A stretch of 39,666 nt of DNA from Streptomyces sp. JJ38. GTDB taxonomy: Bacteria; Actinomycetota; Actinomycetes; Streptomycetales; Streptomycetaceae. Positions 15,636-22,857 of the stretch are shown here, in pieces. Below the pieces are notes generated by a model. It made no database searches and had not been told where the DNA came from. It saw only the letters and a program-made list of their open reading frames with translations. The stretch's first letter is position 1; each line of letters opens with the position of its first letter. The stretch is taken from NCBI RefSeq assembly GCF_019303475.1, contig NZ_JABLSI010000035.1, forward strand, positions 57,646 through 97,311, in the 5' to 3' direction. Position numbers and translations under genes: made by a program.

Positions 15636-16432
15636 AGCGCCTCCCCGACGTAGGCGTCCTGCACGGTCGCGTCCGCCATGACGGCGGCCGGGGTGCCGAC
15701 GGCGAGCAGGCGGCCGTGGTGCATGACGGCGACCCGGTCGGCGAGGCCGAGCACGATGTCCATGTGGTGCTCGACCATGAGGACGGTCCGCCCCTCCTCG
15801 CGGTGCACCTCGCGGAGGACGGCGGTGAGTTCACCGGTCTCCTCGGCGGCGACCCCGGCCATCGGCTCGTCCAGCAGCAGCAGCCGCGGGCCCGCACCGG
15901 CGAGGGTGGGCGCGAGCAGCATGGCCAGCTCCAGCTTGCGCTTGTCCCCGTGGCTGAGCCCGCCGGCCGGCGCGTCCGCCCGGTGTTCCAGCCGGACCCG
16001 GGCCAGCAGCTCGGCCACCCTGCGGCCGGTGACGCGGCGGGCCCCGGCCGCTCGGGCGGCCAGTTCCGCGTGCTCGGCGACGGTCATCGTCGGGAAGACG
16101 GACGAGGACTGGAAGGTGCGGGCGATCCCGCCCCGGGCCCGGCGGTGCGGGGGCAGCCGGTTCAGGTCGCGCCCGTCGAGCCGTACGGCCCCGGACGTGG
16201 CCCGCCGGACCCCGGAGACCAGGTTGAACAGGGAGGTCTTGCCCGCCCCGTTGGGGCCGATGACCGCCAGGAACTCGCCCTCGGCCACGGCGAGGCACAC
16301 CTCCTCCACGATGCGCACGGCGCCGACGTGCCAGCTCAGCCGGTCGAGTTCGAGGACGTTCCCGGTCGCGGCGCGGGCGGCCCGGTCGCCAAAGGACTGT
16401 GCGCGGGCGGGCCCGCGCGCGGCCGCCGTCAC
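15632..16432 (-). CDS. HAAT-family ABC transporter ATP-binding protein, LivG-type
   Basis: A 266-residue cytoplasmic ATPase. Walker A is GPNGAGKTSLFN, followed by ARTFQSSSVFPTMTVAEHAELAAR (Q-loop region), the signature LSHGDKRKLELAMLLA and Walker B LLLLDEPMAGVAAEE. SHGDK instead of SGGQ is usual for LivG-type proteins. The GTG at 16432 is chosen because it overlaps the binding-protein stop as GTGA, copying the coupling used throughout this operon. The first ~30 residues are variable and precede the ATPase fold. Confidence 0.92.
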   Translation of the reverse strand: MTAAARGPARAQSFGDRAARAATGNVLELDRLSWHVGAVRIVEEVCLAVAEGEFLAVIGPNGAGKTSLFNLVSGVRRATSGAVRLDGRDLNRLPPHRRARGGIARTFQSSSVFPTMTVAEHAELAARAAGARRVTGRRVAELLARVRLEHRADAPAGGLSHGDKRKLELAMLLAPTLAGAGPRLLLLDEPMAGVAAEETGELTAVLREVHREEGRTVLMVEHHMDIVLGLADRVAVMHHGRLLAVGTPAAVMADATVQDAYVGEAL

Positions 16433-17673
16433 GGCGCGACCCGGCCGGGCTCCAGCGTCCGGGTGACGGCGGGCAGTTCGCCGTCGAACCCGGCCTGGAA
16501 CATGGGCTGGAGCAGTGCGTGGTCCTCGGCCCGCACCGTCTGCCGCCCCTTCACCCCGGAGAACGCGTAGCCCTCCAGCGCCTCGATCATGGCCCGGACG
16601 TCCCCGTCGGCGCCGCCCGCCTCGACGGCGCGCACCACCAGCTGCGCCGCCGTGAACCCGTCCGGGCTGAACAGGTCCTCCTCCCAGCCCTTCTCCTCGA
16701 AGTAGGCGCGCATGGCCTTGGCCTCGGGCGTCTTTGTCGCGCCGGGCACATAGTGGGCGAGCAGGGTGACGCGTTCGCGCGCCTTGCCGAACACCGGGTA
16801 ACTGGCCCGGCTGTCCAGGCCGGTGACGACGGTGGCCTCGTCCAGGACACCCTGCTGCTCCAGCGTGGCCCACATCGACCGGGCCGTGTCTCCGGCCCAG
16901 GCCACGAAGACCATGTCCGGCTCCGCCGCCAGCACCTTGCGGGCGGTGGGCGTCAGATCGGTCGCGCCGGGCGCGGCCAGGACGGATGTCACCGTGGTGC
17001 CGCCGGTGCCGAGCACCGACTCCACGGCGGCGACGTTGGCCTGCCCGAAGGCGTTGTCCTGGGCGAGCACGACGACCTTCCGGCCGCCCTCCCCGTCGCC
17101 CTCGGCCGCCAGGATCTCCCGGGCGGTCACCACGTCCTGGTAGGTCTGCCGGCCCGAGCGGAAGGTGTGGTCGTTGATGCCGGTGAGGGCGTCGGTGGCC
17201 GCCGGGCCCGAGATGTAGAGGGTCTCGTTCTGCGCGGCGACGGGCGCGATCTGCGTGGCCACGCCCGAGGCCACCGTCCCGGCGACGATCGGGACGCCCT
17301 GCCCGATGCGCTTCTTGACCAGGGACACCCCCTTGGCCGGGTCGCCCGCGTCGTCGTCCTCCAGCACGGTGATGCGGACGCCGTCCACCTCGCCGGTGCC
17401 CTCCGTCGCGTGGTCGAGCCCGGCCTCGAAGCCACGCAGGTACTGCTCGCCGTAGGAGGCGAGCGGGCCGCTGACGGAGGTGACGAGCGCGACCTTCACC
17501 TCGTCGGCGTCACCCCCGCCGTCCGCGGCGCTCCCCGGGCTGGCGCAGGAGGCGGCCAGCGCCGCGCAGGCCGCCAGCGCGGCGCTCGCGAGAACGGAAC
17601 GGCGCCGAAGGGGCGCGGTGCCTCGGGCGGGTACGGCGGACCGGATTCCGGCCCCGGGTACGGATCTGGGCAT
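16429..17673 (-). CDS. HAAT-family ABC transporter substrate-binding lipoprotein
   Basis: A 414-residue binding protein of the Leu/Ile/Val-binding (periplasmic-binding-protein type I) family. The N-terminus has RRRSVLASAALAACAALAASC, a twin-arginine-like lipoprotein signal with a lipobox at Cys36 (LAAC) or Cys43, so it should be anchored outside the membrane. The mature part begins VKVALVTSVSGPLASYGEQYLRGFEAGLD and continues VDGVRITVLEDDDAGDPAKGVSLVKKRI, typical of the family. It is the first gene of the eight-gene leftward operon, behind a GAGGAG site. The relation to amide/aromatic-acid-type binders fits an organic-acid ligand; import of PHB breakdown products is inferred from the neighbours. 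Confidence 0.92.
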   Translation of the reverse strand: MPRSVPGAGIRSAVPARGTAPLRRRSVLASAALAACAALAASCASPGSAADGGGDADEVKVALVTSVSGPLASYGEQYLRGFEAGLDHATEGTGEVDGVRITVLEDDDAGDPAKGVSLVKKRIGQGVPIVAGTVASGVATQIAPVAAQNETLYISGPAATDALTGINDHTFRSGRQTYQDVVTAREILAAEGDGEGGRKVVVLAQDNAFGQANVAAVESVLGTGGTTVTSVLAAPGATDLTPTARKVLAAEPDMVFVAWAGDTARSMWATLEQQGVLDEATVVTGLDSRASYPVFGKARERVTLLAHYVPGATKTPEAKAMRAYFEEKGWEEDLFSPDGFTAAQLVVRAVEAGGADGDVRAMIEALEGYAFSGVKGRQTVRAEDHALLQPMFQAGFDGELPAVTRTLEPGRVAP

Positions 17674-17762
17674 GGCGGCGGGCTCCTCGTGTGGTGCGGT
17701 GACTGCCCTGCTGCGGGCTTCGCTGAGACGGCAGCCTCCGCCCGCGAACGCCCCGCGGCAAT

Positions 17763-17777
17763 GTGTCCCGCGGACAC
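17763..17777. promoter_or_regulatory. Palindromic operator candidate between the ABC operon and the PHA depolymerase gene
   Basis: GTGTCC-CGC-GGACAC is a perfect 6-base inverted repeat in the 203-base divergent region. On the minus strand it lies directly before TTGCCG-N17-GAGGCT, a plausible promoter for the importer operon. On the plus strand it lies about 76 bases before the likely start from TACCGT (17834-17839). A shared upstream site suits a regulator serving both units, most simply the operon's own PucR protein. Confidence 0.5.
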
Positions 17778-17833
17778 CAGCGACGCGGGAGCGGTGTGCG
17801 CACGCCCTGTTCGGGCGGTATGCGGCGCGGCCC

Positions 17834-17839
17834 TACCGT
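17834..17839 (+). promoter_or_regulatory. Possible -10 box of the PHA depolymerase gene
   Basis: TACCGT fits the TANNNT form of HrdB-type promoters and would give a leader of about 31 bases. TTCGGG eighteen bases upstream is a weak -35, as expected for an activator-dependent promoter. Confidence 0.4.
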
Positions 17840-17876
17840 GCGGAGCGTCCGGTCCCTCAGGCCAAAAGGACCCCAC

Positions 17877-19136
17877 ATGAGATCACCGCAACGGCTCCGC
17901 CGGGCGGCGGCCGCGCTCACCGCCCTCGCCCTCCCCCTCCTCGCCCTGACCGGCCTCTCCCCCACGGCCGCCCACGCCACATCCCCCGCGCCCGCCGCCC
18001 CCACGGCGCCCGCGGCGACCGCCGGCTCCGGGGGCGTCACCACCACGTCCGCCCTGGAGCGGATCACGGGCTTCGGCAGCAACCCCGGCGCCCTCACGCT
18101 GTACCGCCACCTGCCGGACGGGCTCGCGCCCGGCTCGCCCGTCGTCCTCGTCCTGCACGGCTGCACCCAGGACGCGGCCGGGTACGTGGCGGGTTCCGGC
18201 TGGGCCGAGTACGCCGACGCCCGCGGCTTCGCGCTCGTCGCCGCCCAGCAGGAGACGGTCAACAACAGCTCGCGCTGCTTCAACTGGTTCGAGCCCGCCG
18301 ACACCTCGCGCGGCCGGGGCGAGGTCCTGTCCCTGCGGCAGATGGTCGCCCACACGGTGGACGCCGCGGGCGCCGACCCGTCCCGCGTCTTCGTCGCCGG
18401 GTTCTCCGCCGGCGGCGCGATGGCCTCCAGCGTGCTCGCCGCCTACCCCGAGGTCTTCGCGGGCGGCGCCGTCCTCTCCGGCGTCCCGCACGGCTGCGCG
18501 ACGAGCACGGTCGAGGCGTTCGGCTGCATGAACCCCGGCAAGTCCCGGTCCGCCGACGCCTGGGGCGACCTCGTACGCGCCCAGAACCCCGGTCACGCGG
18601 GCCCCTGGCCCACCGTCTCCGTCTGGCACGGCACCTCGGACACCACCGTGCGCCCGGTCAACGCCACGGAGTCCGTCAAGCAGTGGACCGACGTCCACGG
18701 CACCGACGCCTCGCCCGACTCCTCCACCTCGCTGCCCGGCGGCGTCACCCGGACGACGTACGACGGCCCCTCGGGCACGGTCGTCCACCGGTACACGGCG
18801 ACGGGCGTGGGGCACGCCGTCCCCGTCCGCCCCGCCGAGGGCTGCGGGGCGTCGGGCAGCTACTTCGCCGACGTGCTGTGCTCCACGTCCGCCATCACCG
18901 CCGACTGGGGCCTCGGCACCACCGAGCCCGGTGACCCGGGCGACCCGGACCCCGGCGACCCGGCCTGCGTCACCGCCAGCAACTACGCCCACACCACGGC
19001 CGGCCGCGCCGTCGTCAGCTACGGCTACACCTACGCCGTCGGCTCCGGTGACGCGCTCGGCCTGTGGAACACCTACACCCACACGTCACTGGCCGAGACC
19101 TCCCCCGGCTGGTACGAACGCGTCGCGAGCTGCTGA
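17877..19136 (+). CDS. Secreted short-chain polyhydroxyalkanoate (PHB) depolymerase, type 1 catalytic domain
   Basis: A 419-residue secreted enzyme. A signal peptide with Arg-rich start and AHA end (cut near residue 34) is followed by an alpha/beta-hydrolase domain. It has the oxyanion loop VLVLHGCTQ (90-98), lipase box GFSAGG with Ser177 in mid-domain (type 1 order), Asp255 in HGTSD and His313 in GVGHAV. A GDPGDPDPGDP linker joins a 57-residue C-terminal domain (363-419) beginning CVTASNYAH and ending in Cys. That pattern, including A-GRA-x(12)-G and the SPGWY end, is the polymer-binding domain of PHB depolymerases and argues against a feruloyl or acetylxylan esterase. The linker is short compared with enzymes carrying a fibronectin or Thr-rich linker. 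It is divergent from the importer/bdhA operon. Confidence 0.88.
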   Translation: MRSPQRLRRAAAALTALALPLLALTGLSPTAAHATSPAPAAPTAPAATAGSGGVTTTSALERITGFGSNPGALTLYRHLPDGLAPGSPVVLVLHGCTQDAAGYVAGSGWAEYADARGFALVAAQQETVNNSSRCFNWFEPADTSRGRGEVLSLRQMVAHTVDAAGADPSRVFVAGFSAGGAMASSVLAAYPEVFAGGAVLSGVPHGCATSTVEAFGCMNPGKSRSADAWGDLVRAQNPGHAGPWPTVSVWHGTSDTTVRPVNATESVKQWTDVHGTDASPDSSTSLPGGVTRTTYDGPSGTVVHRYTATGVGHAVPVRPAEGCGASGSYFADVLCSTSAITADWGLGTTEPGDPGDPDPGDPACVTASNYAHTTAGRAVVSYGYTYAVGSGDALGLWNTYTHTSLAETSPGWYERVASC

Positions 19137-19154
19137 CCGCACCCCCGCGTCCCG

Positions 19155-19181
19155 GCGCCCGCCCCCGCCCCCACCGGGCGC
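19155..19181. terminator. Weak terminator candidate between convergent genes
   Basis: GCGCCCG (19155-19161) can pair with CGGGCGC (19175-19181) across a C-rich loop, in the 72-base gap between the depolymerase and ABM-protein stops. There is no T-run, so it is only a candidate. Confidence 0.35.
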
Positions 19182-19208
19182 GGGCGTCCCGGCACGCGCG
19201 TGACGCGC

Positions 19209-19502
19209 TCAGTCGAACGGCGGCCCGGAGCGGGCCACCTCGTGCCGGAACACCTCGGCCTGCCCGATCTCGACCGGCACCGAAGGCTGCGGTGCCACCG
19301 CCCGCCAGGCGTCCAGCGTCTCCTGCGACTCCCAGTGCTCGAACAGGCGGACGCGCCCCGGGTCCGTCGGGTCCGCCGAGATCGCCAGGTCCAGACAGCC
19401 CGGCCGCCCTCGCCCCGCCGCCACGAGTTCCCGGTGCGCCTCGACCAGCCGGTCCCGCTCCTCGGGGGCCACGTCCAGCCACCCCGCGATGATCACCGTC
19501 AT
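19209..19502 (-). CDS. ABM-domain monooxygenase-like protein
   Basis: A 97-residue ABM-fold protein: strand MTVIIAGWLDVAPEERDRLVEAHRELVAAGRGRPGCLDLAISADP, then RVRLFEHWESQETLDAWRA with the typical E-x-W and a following helix. It is closer to the YgiN/quinol-monooxygenase type than the 107-residue ABM protein in the integrative element. The ATG at 19502 has GAAGGAGG seven bases upstream. It is convergent with the depolymerase gene and stands alone. Cytoplasmic; substrate unknown. Confidence 0.8.
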   Translation of the reverse strand: MTVIIAGWLDVAPEERDRLVEAHRELVAAGRGRPGCLDLAISADPTDPGRVRLFEHWESQETLDAWRAVAPQPSVPVEIGQAEVFRHEVARSGPPFD

Positions 19503-19708
19503 GCCGTGTTCCTCCTTCTCCCGCCGACGGTCTACGCGAGGTCAGACGCCCCCGCTCCCCGAAACTCATCGCTCCCGCCGGGCGCCCTGTCCACGCCCGG
19601 CCGCGCGTGGGCAGGGTCATGATCAGTTGGCTATCCTCACCGCGGTGATCTCAACGGCCCGGCAGCGCACGAGGACTGACGGTGCCCTTTCTCTGGGGGA
19701 GCGCGGAT

Positions 19709-20233
19709 ATGCGGATACGGCAGGGTTGCGCGGCGGGGGCGGCGGCGGTCGCGGCGCTGGCGACGCTCAGCGGGTGCGGTGACGACGGCCCGATGTCGGG
19801 CATGGGCCTGCCCAAGGCGGGCGACATGGCGGCGATCGAGAAGTTCGTCAACGAGAACACCGGCTGCTACGGGCTGGAGGTCGGCTCTGCGGGCGGGACG
19901 ATGGACGACGAGGCCCTGGACGCGTCGTGGGGAATCAAGGAGCGCGCGGTCTGCGAGGACCAGCAGGACCGCGACATCACCCTGCTGGCCATCGGGGACA
20001 TGGAGAAGTTCCAGGCCGCGACGATGAAGGCCGAGATCGAGGGCGACACCAAGCGCTTCCTCGTGGGGCGGGACTTCGCGGTCGTCCCGGAGGGCGACAC
20101 CGCGGCGCGGGAGCTGCACATCGCCGGCCTGGTCCTCTTCACCTGCGAGAAGGGGTTCGAGGTGCCGAGCGGCTACCAGCAGGAGAAGCCGATCGTGGAG
20201 GGCTGCACGCTGACCAACTTCGTCCCGGTCTGA
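19709..20233 (+). CDS. Hypothetical lipoprotein
   Basis: A 174-residue protein with a lipoprotein signal: MRIRQG, a hydrophobic Ala-rich core and lipobox LSGC with the Cys near residue 24. The ATG at 19709 is chosen over one 27 bases upstream because GGGGGAG lies seven bases before it and the signal peptide then has normal length. The mature part has no family I recognise; it is acidic with four Cys that could pair. The Nudix gene follows after 13 bases, so the two are likely co-transcribed. It should be on the outer face of the membrane. Confidence 0.75.
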   Translation: MRIRQGCAAGAAAVAALATLSGCGDDGPMSGMGLPKAGDMAAIEKFVNENTGCYGLEVGSAGGTMDDEALDASWGIKERAVCEDQQDRDITLLAIGDMEKFQAATMKAEIEGDTKRFLVGRDFAVVPEGDTAARELHIAGLVLFTCEKGFEVPSGYQQEKPIVEGCTLTNFVPV

Positions 20234-20246
20234 CGGGGCGGCCCGG

Positions 20247-20744
20247 ATGACCTCGTCCCCGGTCGCCGTGGAGGCCGACGTGGTGCTGCCCGAGCCGCGT
20301 GCGGGCGAGGTGTGGACCGTCGGCGCCGTCGTGGTGAACGGGCGCGGGGAGGCGTTCGCCCAGCGGCGGAGCCCCGACCGCGCGCTGTTCCCCGGGTGCT
20401 GGGACGTCGTCGGGGGTCACGTCGAGCCGGGCGAGACGCTGGTGGACGCCTTGGCCCGGGAGGTCGGCGAGGAGACGGGCTGGCGGCTCACCCGGCTGCG
20501 CAGGCTGCTGCGCGTCGGCACCTGGGAGGGGGACGACGGACGCGGCATCCGCCATGAGGCGGACTTCCTCGTGGCGGTCGCCGGAGAGCTGAGCGCCCCG
20601 GCGCAGCGGCCGGCCGAGCACTCCGGCCACCGCTGGTTCGCCCCGGCCGACCTCCCGGAACTGCTGGCGAGCGGCCACCCCGTGGACGCGTACGTCCACG
20701 GCCTGCTGACCCTGGCGCTGCACGGCACGACGGCCCCGGAATAA
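20247..20744 (+). CDS. Nudix hydrolase
   Basis: A 165-residue cytoplasmic Nudix protein. The Nudix box is complete: GHVEPGE, seven residues, then REVGEETGW, binding the metal that positions a nucleoside diphosphate-type substrate. The preceding strand AQRRSPDRALFPGCWDVVGG resembles the IDI/MutT-like branch. The substrate cannot be read from sequence. It follows the lipoprotein gene closely and ends before a strong bidirectional terminator. Confidence 0.88.
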   Translation: MTSSPVAVEADVVLPEPRAGEVWTVGAVVVNGRGEAFAQRRSPDRALFPGCWDVVGGHVEPGETLVDALAREVGEETGWRLTRLRRLLRVGTWEGDDGRGIRHEADFLVAVAGELSAPAQRPAEHSGHRWFAPADLPELLASGHPVDAYVHGLLTLALHGTTAPE

Positions 20745-20826
20745 CGCCGGACGGGCCGGAGTTGGGCTGGATGCCGGCGCCTCGGCCCGCACGGGGGTCG
20801 GGCAGGGGACGCGTGGACGGAAAGAG

Positions 20827-20860
20827 GGGGCCGGGCCGCGGTGCAGCGCGGCCCGGCCCC
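20827..20860. terminator. Bidirectional terminator
   Basis: Fourteen-base perfect arms (GGGGCCGGGCCGCG and its complement) surround a GTGCAG loop between the convergent Nudix and aminopeptidase genes. The very stable GC stem serves both directions. Confidence 0.85.
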
Positions 20861-20883
20861 GGTGGGGGGTGGTTGTCGAGGCG

Positions 20884-22695
20884 TCAGGAGGACTGGGAGG
20901 CGGCGGCCTCGGACGGGTCCGGGGTGTTGGCCTCGCGGAGGAGGTCGCGGACGAGGCGGTTGGCCTCCCTCACCTCGTCCGTGCGCATCCGGATCTTGAT
21001 CTTGCCGTTCTTCTTCAGCTCACCGGCGACCTCGTAGGTCTTCTCCTCACCGGGGAGCGGCAGGCCCTGGCAGCCGGTGAAGCGGTCCCGAGGCGTGGTG
21101 CCGGTGAGGAAGTAGTCGATCACCGGGAGGTCGACACAGGTGGTGCCGTAGGGGAAGAGGCCGTGGCTGCCCTCGTTGTCGACGCTGATCATCTTGGCGC
21201 CGGGGAGCTTCTTGCCGGTGGACAGGGCGCCCTCGTATGCGGTGGCGGCGTCGAGCTCGGACTGGACGACGAGCAGCTCCGGGAAGGTCTTCTGGTGCGC
21301 CTTGGGCATCCGGTTGTCGGTGGGCCAGTAGGCGCACAGCGGAGTGGAGTTGAAGGCCGCCAGCAGCGGGGCGTGGCGCTGCTGGCGCTGGAGCCACCGC
21401 TGCCAGTAGTTGAGGTTCTGGTTCCACTGGCCGTCCTGGCAGCGGATGGCCTCGAAGGCGGCGTCGAAGGTCGCCGTCTCGCCCGCGGCGCCCTGGCCCC
21501 GCTCCCTGGCCTCGATGGCCTCCAGCATGTCGGTCTTCGCGTCGGCGACGAAGGCGCGCTGGTCGGCGTCGAGGCCACCGTCGGCCAGGATGCCGTCGAC
21601 CACCGTCTCGACGGCCTGCTGGTCGGAGCCCTCCGCCGGGATGCCGGACTCCGCGATGACGGCGACGGCCGAGGCGGCGGTCGGGTACTGCGAGGTGTCG
21701 TACATGGCCGGGATGATGTAGTAGGCCATGAAGAGCTGGCCGATGAACTCCCGGGTTCCGCCCGCCCGTTCGAAGTGCTCGCGGATCTTCATGGGGTCGG
21801 TGCCGACGCCGTAGACGTCGTCGTGGCGGGCGACGTACGGGAGGAGGGCCTCCTGGAACTGCCGGTCGCGGCTGGGCGGCTGGAGGTCCCAGGTGCGCTG
21901 GAGGGAGTTCTTCGTGACGTCGGTGGCGGAGTCCAGCAGGAAGCGGTGGGACTTGCCGGGGAAGGTACCCGCGTACCAGGCGCCGAGCCAGGTGCCGTAG
22001 GAGTAGCCGATGTAGCTGGTCCGGTCCTCGCCGAGCAGGACGCGGATGAAGTCCATGTCGTACGCGGTCTGCTCGGTGGTGATGTAGGGGGCGAGGCCGC
22101 CGTCCATGCAGCCCTTGACCTTGGCGCGGTTGACCGCGTCCTGGTCGGCCGGGTCGTCCGGGACGGTGTAGGTGCAGGTGAGCGGGGTGCTCTGGCCGAC
22201 GCCGCGCGGATCGAAGCCGATGAAGTCGTACTTCTCGGCCAGCTCGGGGGCGCGCTGGGCCATGGCCGCGCCCCAGGGCAGCCCGGAGCCGCCGGGCCCG
22301 CCGGGGTTGACGAGGGCGATGCCCTGACGCTCCGGGTCGCTCTTGTCGCTGGTGGCGGTGCGGGATATGCGCACGTCGATGGTCTTGCCGTTGCCGGGGT
22401 CGTGCCAGTCGAGCGGCATCGCGACGGTGGCGCAGGCGAGGCCTTCGACGGTGCGAAGCTGGTCCGCCTTCTCCTTCGCCAGGCCCGGGAACGCGCAGGT
22501 CTCCCAGTTGATCTCCTGGTCGGTCAGGGCTCCGGCGAGCGCGGCCGTGTCGGGCTCGGCGGCGGCCCGGGACGTGGGCGCCGGCGCGGCGGAGGCCTGG
22601 CTCGTGGCGAGCGGGCCGGCGAGCAGGGTCGCGGCGAGGGCGGTGGCGGTGGCGCCGAGTGCCCGGCGCGAGGCGAGACGTCTGGGAGCAGACAC
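20884..22695 (-). CDS. Secreted tripeptidyl aminopeptidase, S33 alpha/beta-hydrolase
   Basis: A 603-residue secreted protease of the Streptomyces Tap/SlpD/SlpE group, which removes tripeptides from the N-termini of extracellular proteins. A signal peptide with RRLASRRALG and a hydrophobic stretch ends near SQASA (about residue 36). The oxyanion region is LVNPGGPGGSG, followed by FDPRGVGQSTPL, the nucleophile in YIGYSYGTWLGAWYAG, and a late LLVVQSELDAATAYEGA (Asp) and NEGSHGLF (His). It starts at GTG 22695 behind GGAAGGA. A 162-base gap with a large symmetric sequence separates it from the LuxR-type gene on the same strand, suggesting its own regulated promoter. Confidence 0.93.
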   Translation of the reverse strand: MSAPRRLASRRALGATATALAATLLAGPLATSQASAAPAPTSRAAAEPDTAALAGALTDQEINWETCAFPGLAKEKADQLRTVEGLACATVAMPLDWHDPGNGKTIDVRISRTATSDKSDPERQGIALVNPGGPGGSGLPWGAAMAQRAPELAEKYDFIGFDPRGVGQSTPLTCTYTVPDDPADQDAVNRAKVKGCMDGGLAPYITTEQTAYDMDFIRVLLGEDRTSYIGYSYGTWLGAWYAGTFPGKSHRFLLDSATDVTKNSLQRTWDLQPPSRDRQFQEALLPYVARHDDVYGVGTDPMKIREHFERAGGTREFIGQLFMAYYIIPAMYDTSQYPTAASAVAVIAESGIPAEGSDQQAVETVVDGILADGGLDADQRAFVADAKTDMLEAIEARERGQGAAGETATFDAAFEAIRCQDGQWNQNLNYWQRWLQRQQRHAPLLAAFNSTPLCAYWPTDNRMPKAHQKTFPELLVVQSELDAATAYEGALSTGKKLPGAKMISVDNEGSHGLFPYGTTCVDLPVIDYFLTGTTPRDRFTGCQGLPLPGEEKTYEVAGELKKNGKIKIRMRTDEVREANRLVRDLLREANTPDPSEAAASQSS

Positions 22696-22791
22696 GTGCG
22701 GGTCCTTCCGGTGACGAGGGGGGTCGCCCCGGCCCGGCCGCGCGAACTGCCGGGCGGGAGCGTTGCATCACCCTGTCCGCCGGTGTCACCT

Positions 22792-22805
22792 GCGGGAAAG
22801 CCCGC
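22792..22805. promoter_or_regulatory. Short stem-loop in the aminopeptidase leader
   Basis: GCGGG and CCCGC pair around AAAG, between the symmetric operator candidate and the aminopeptidase start. On the minus strand the loop is CTTT. It may act as a leader hairpin, or be incidental in this GC-rich region. Confidence 0.3.
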
Positions 22806-22810
22806 GTACA

Positions 22811-22842
22811 TGTCGGGTTCCCGTCATGGCGGGTTTCCGACA
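22811..22842. promoter_or_regulatory. 32-bp symmetric operator candidate upstream of the aminopeptidase gene
   Basis: TGTCGG-N3-CCCG-N-CATG-N-CGGG-N3-CCGACA is centred on CATG with 24 of 32 positions symmetric. It sits 116 bases before the aminopeptidase GTG and 16 bases after the LuxR-type stop. The extent and modular spacing suggest a dimer or tetramer of a helix-turn-helix protein. Confidence 0.6.
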
Positions 22843-22857
22843 AAGGTCCTTGCCGTG

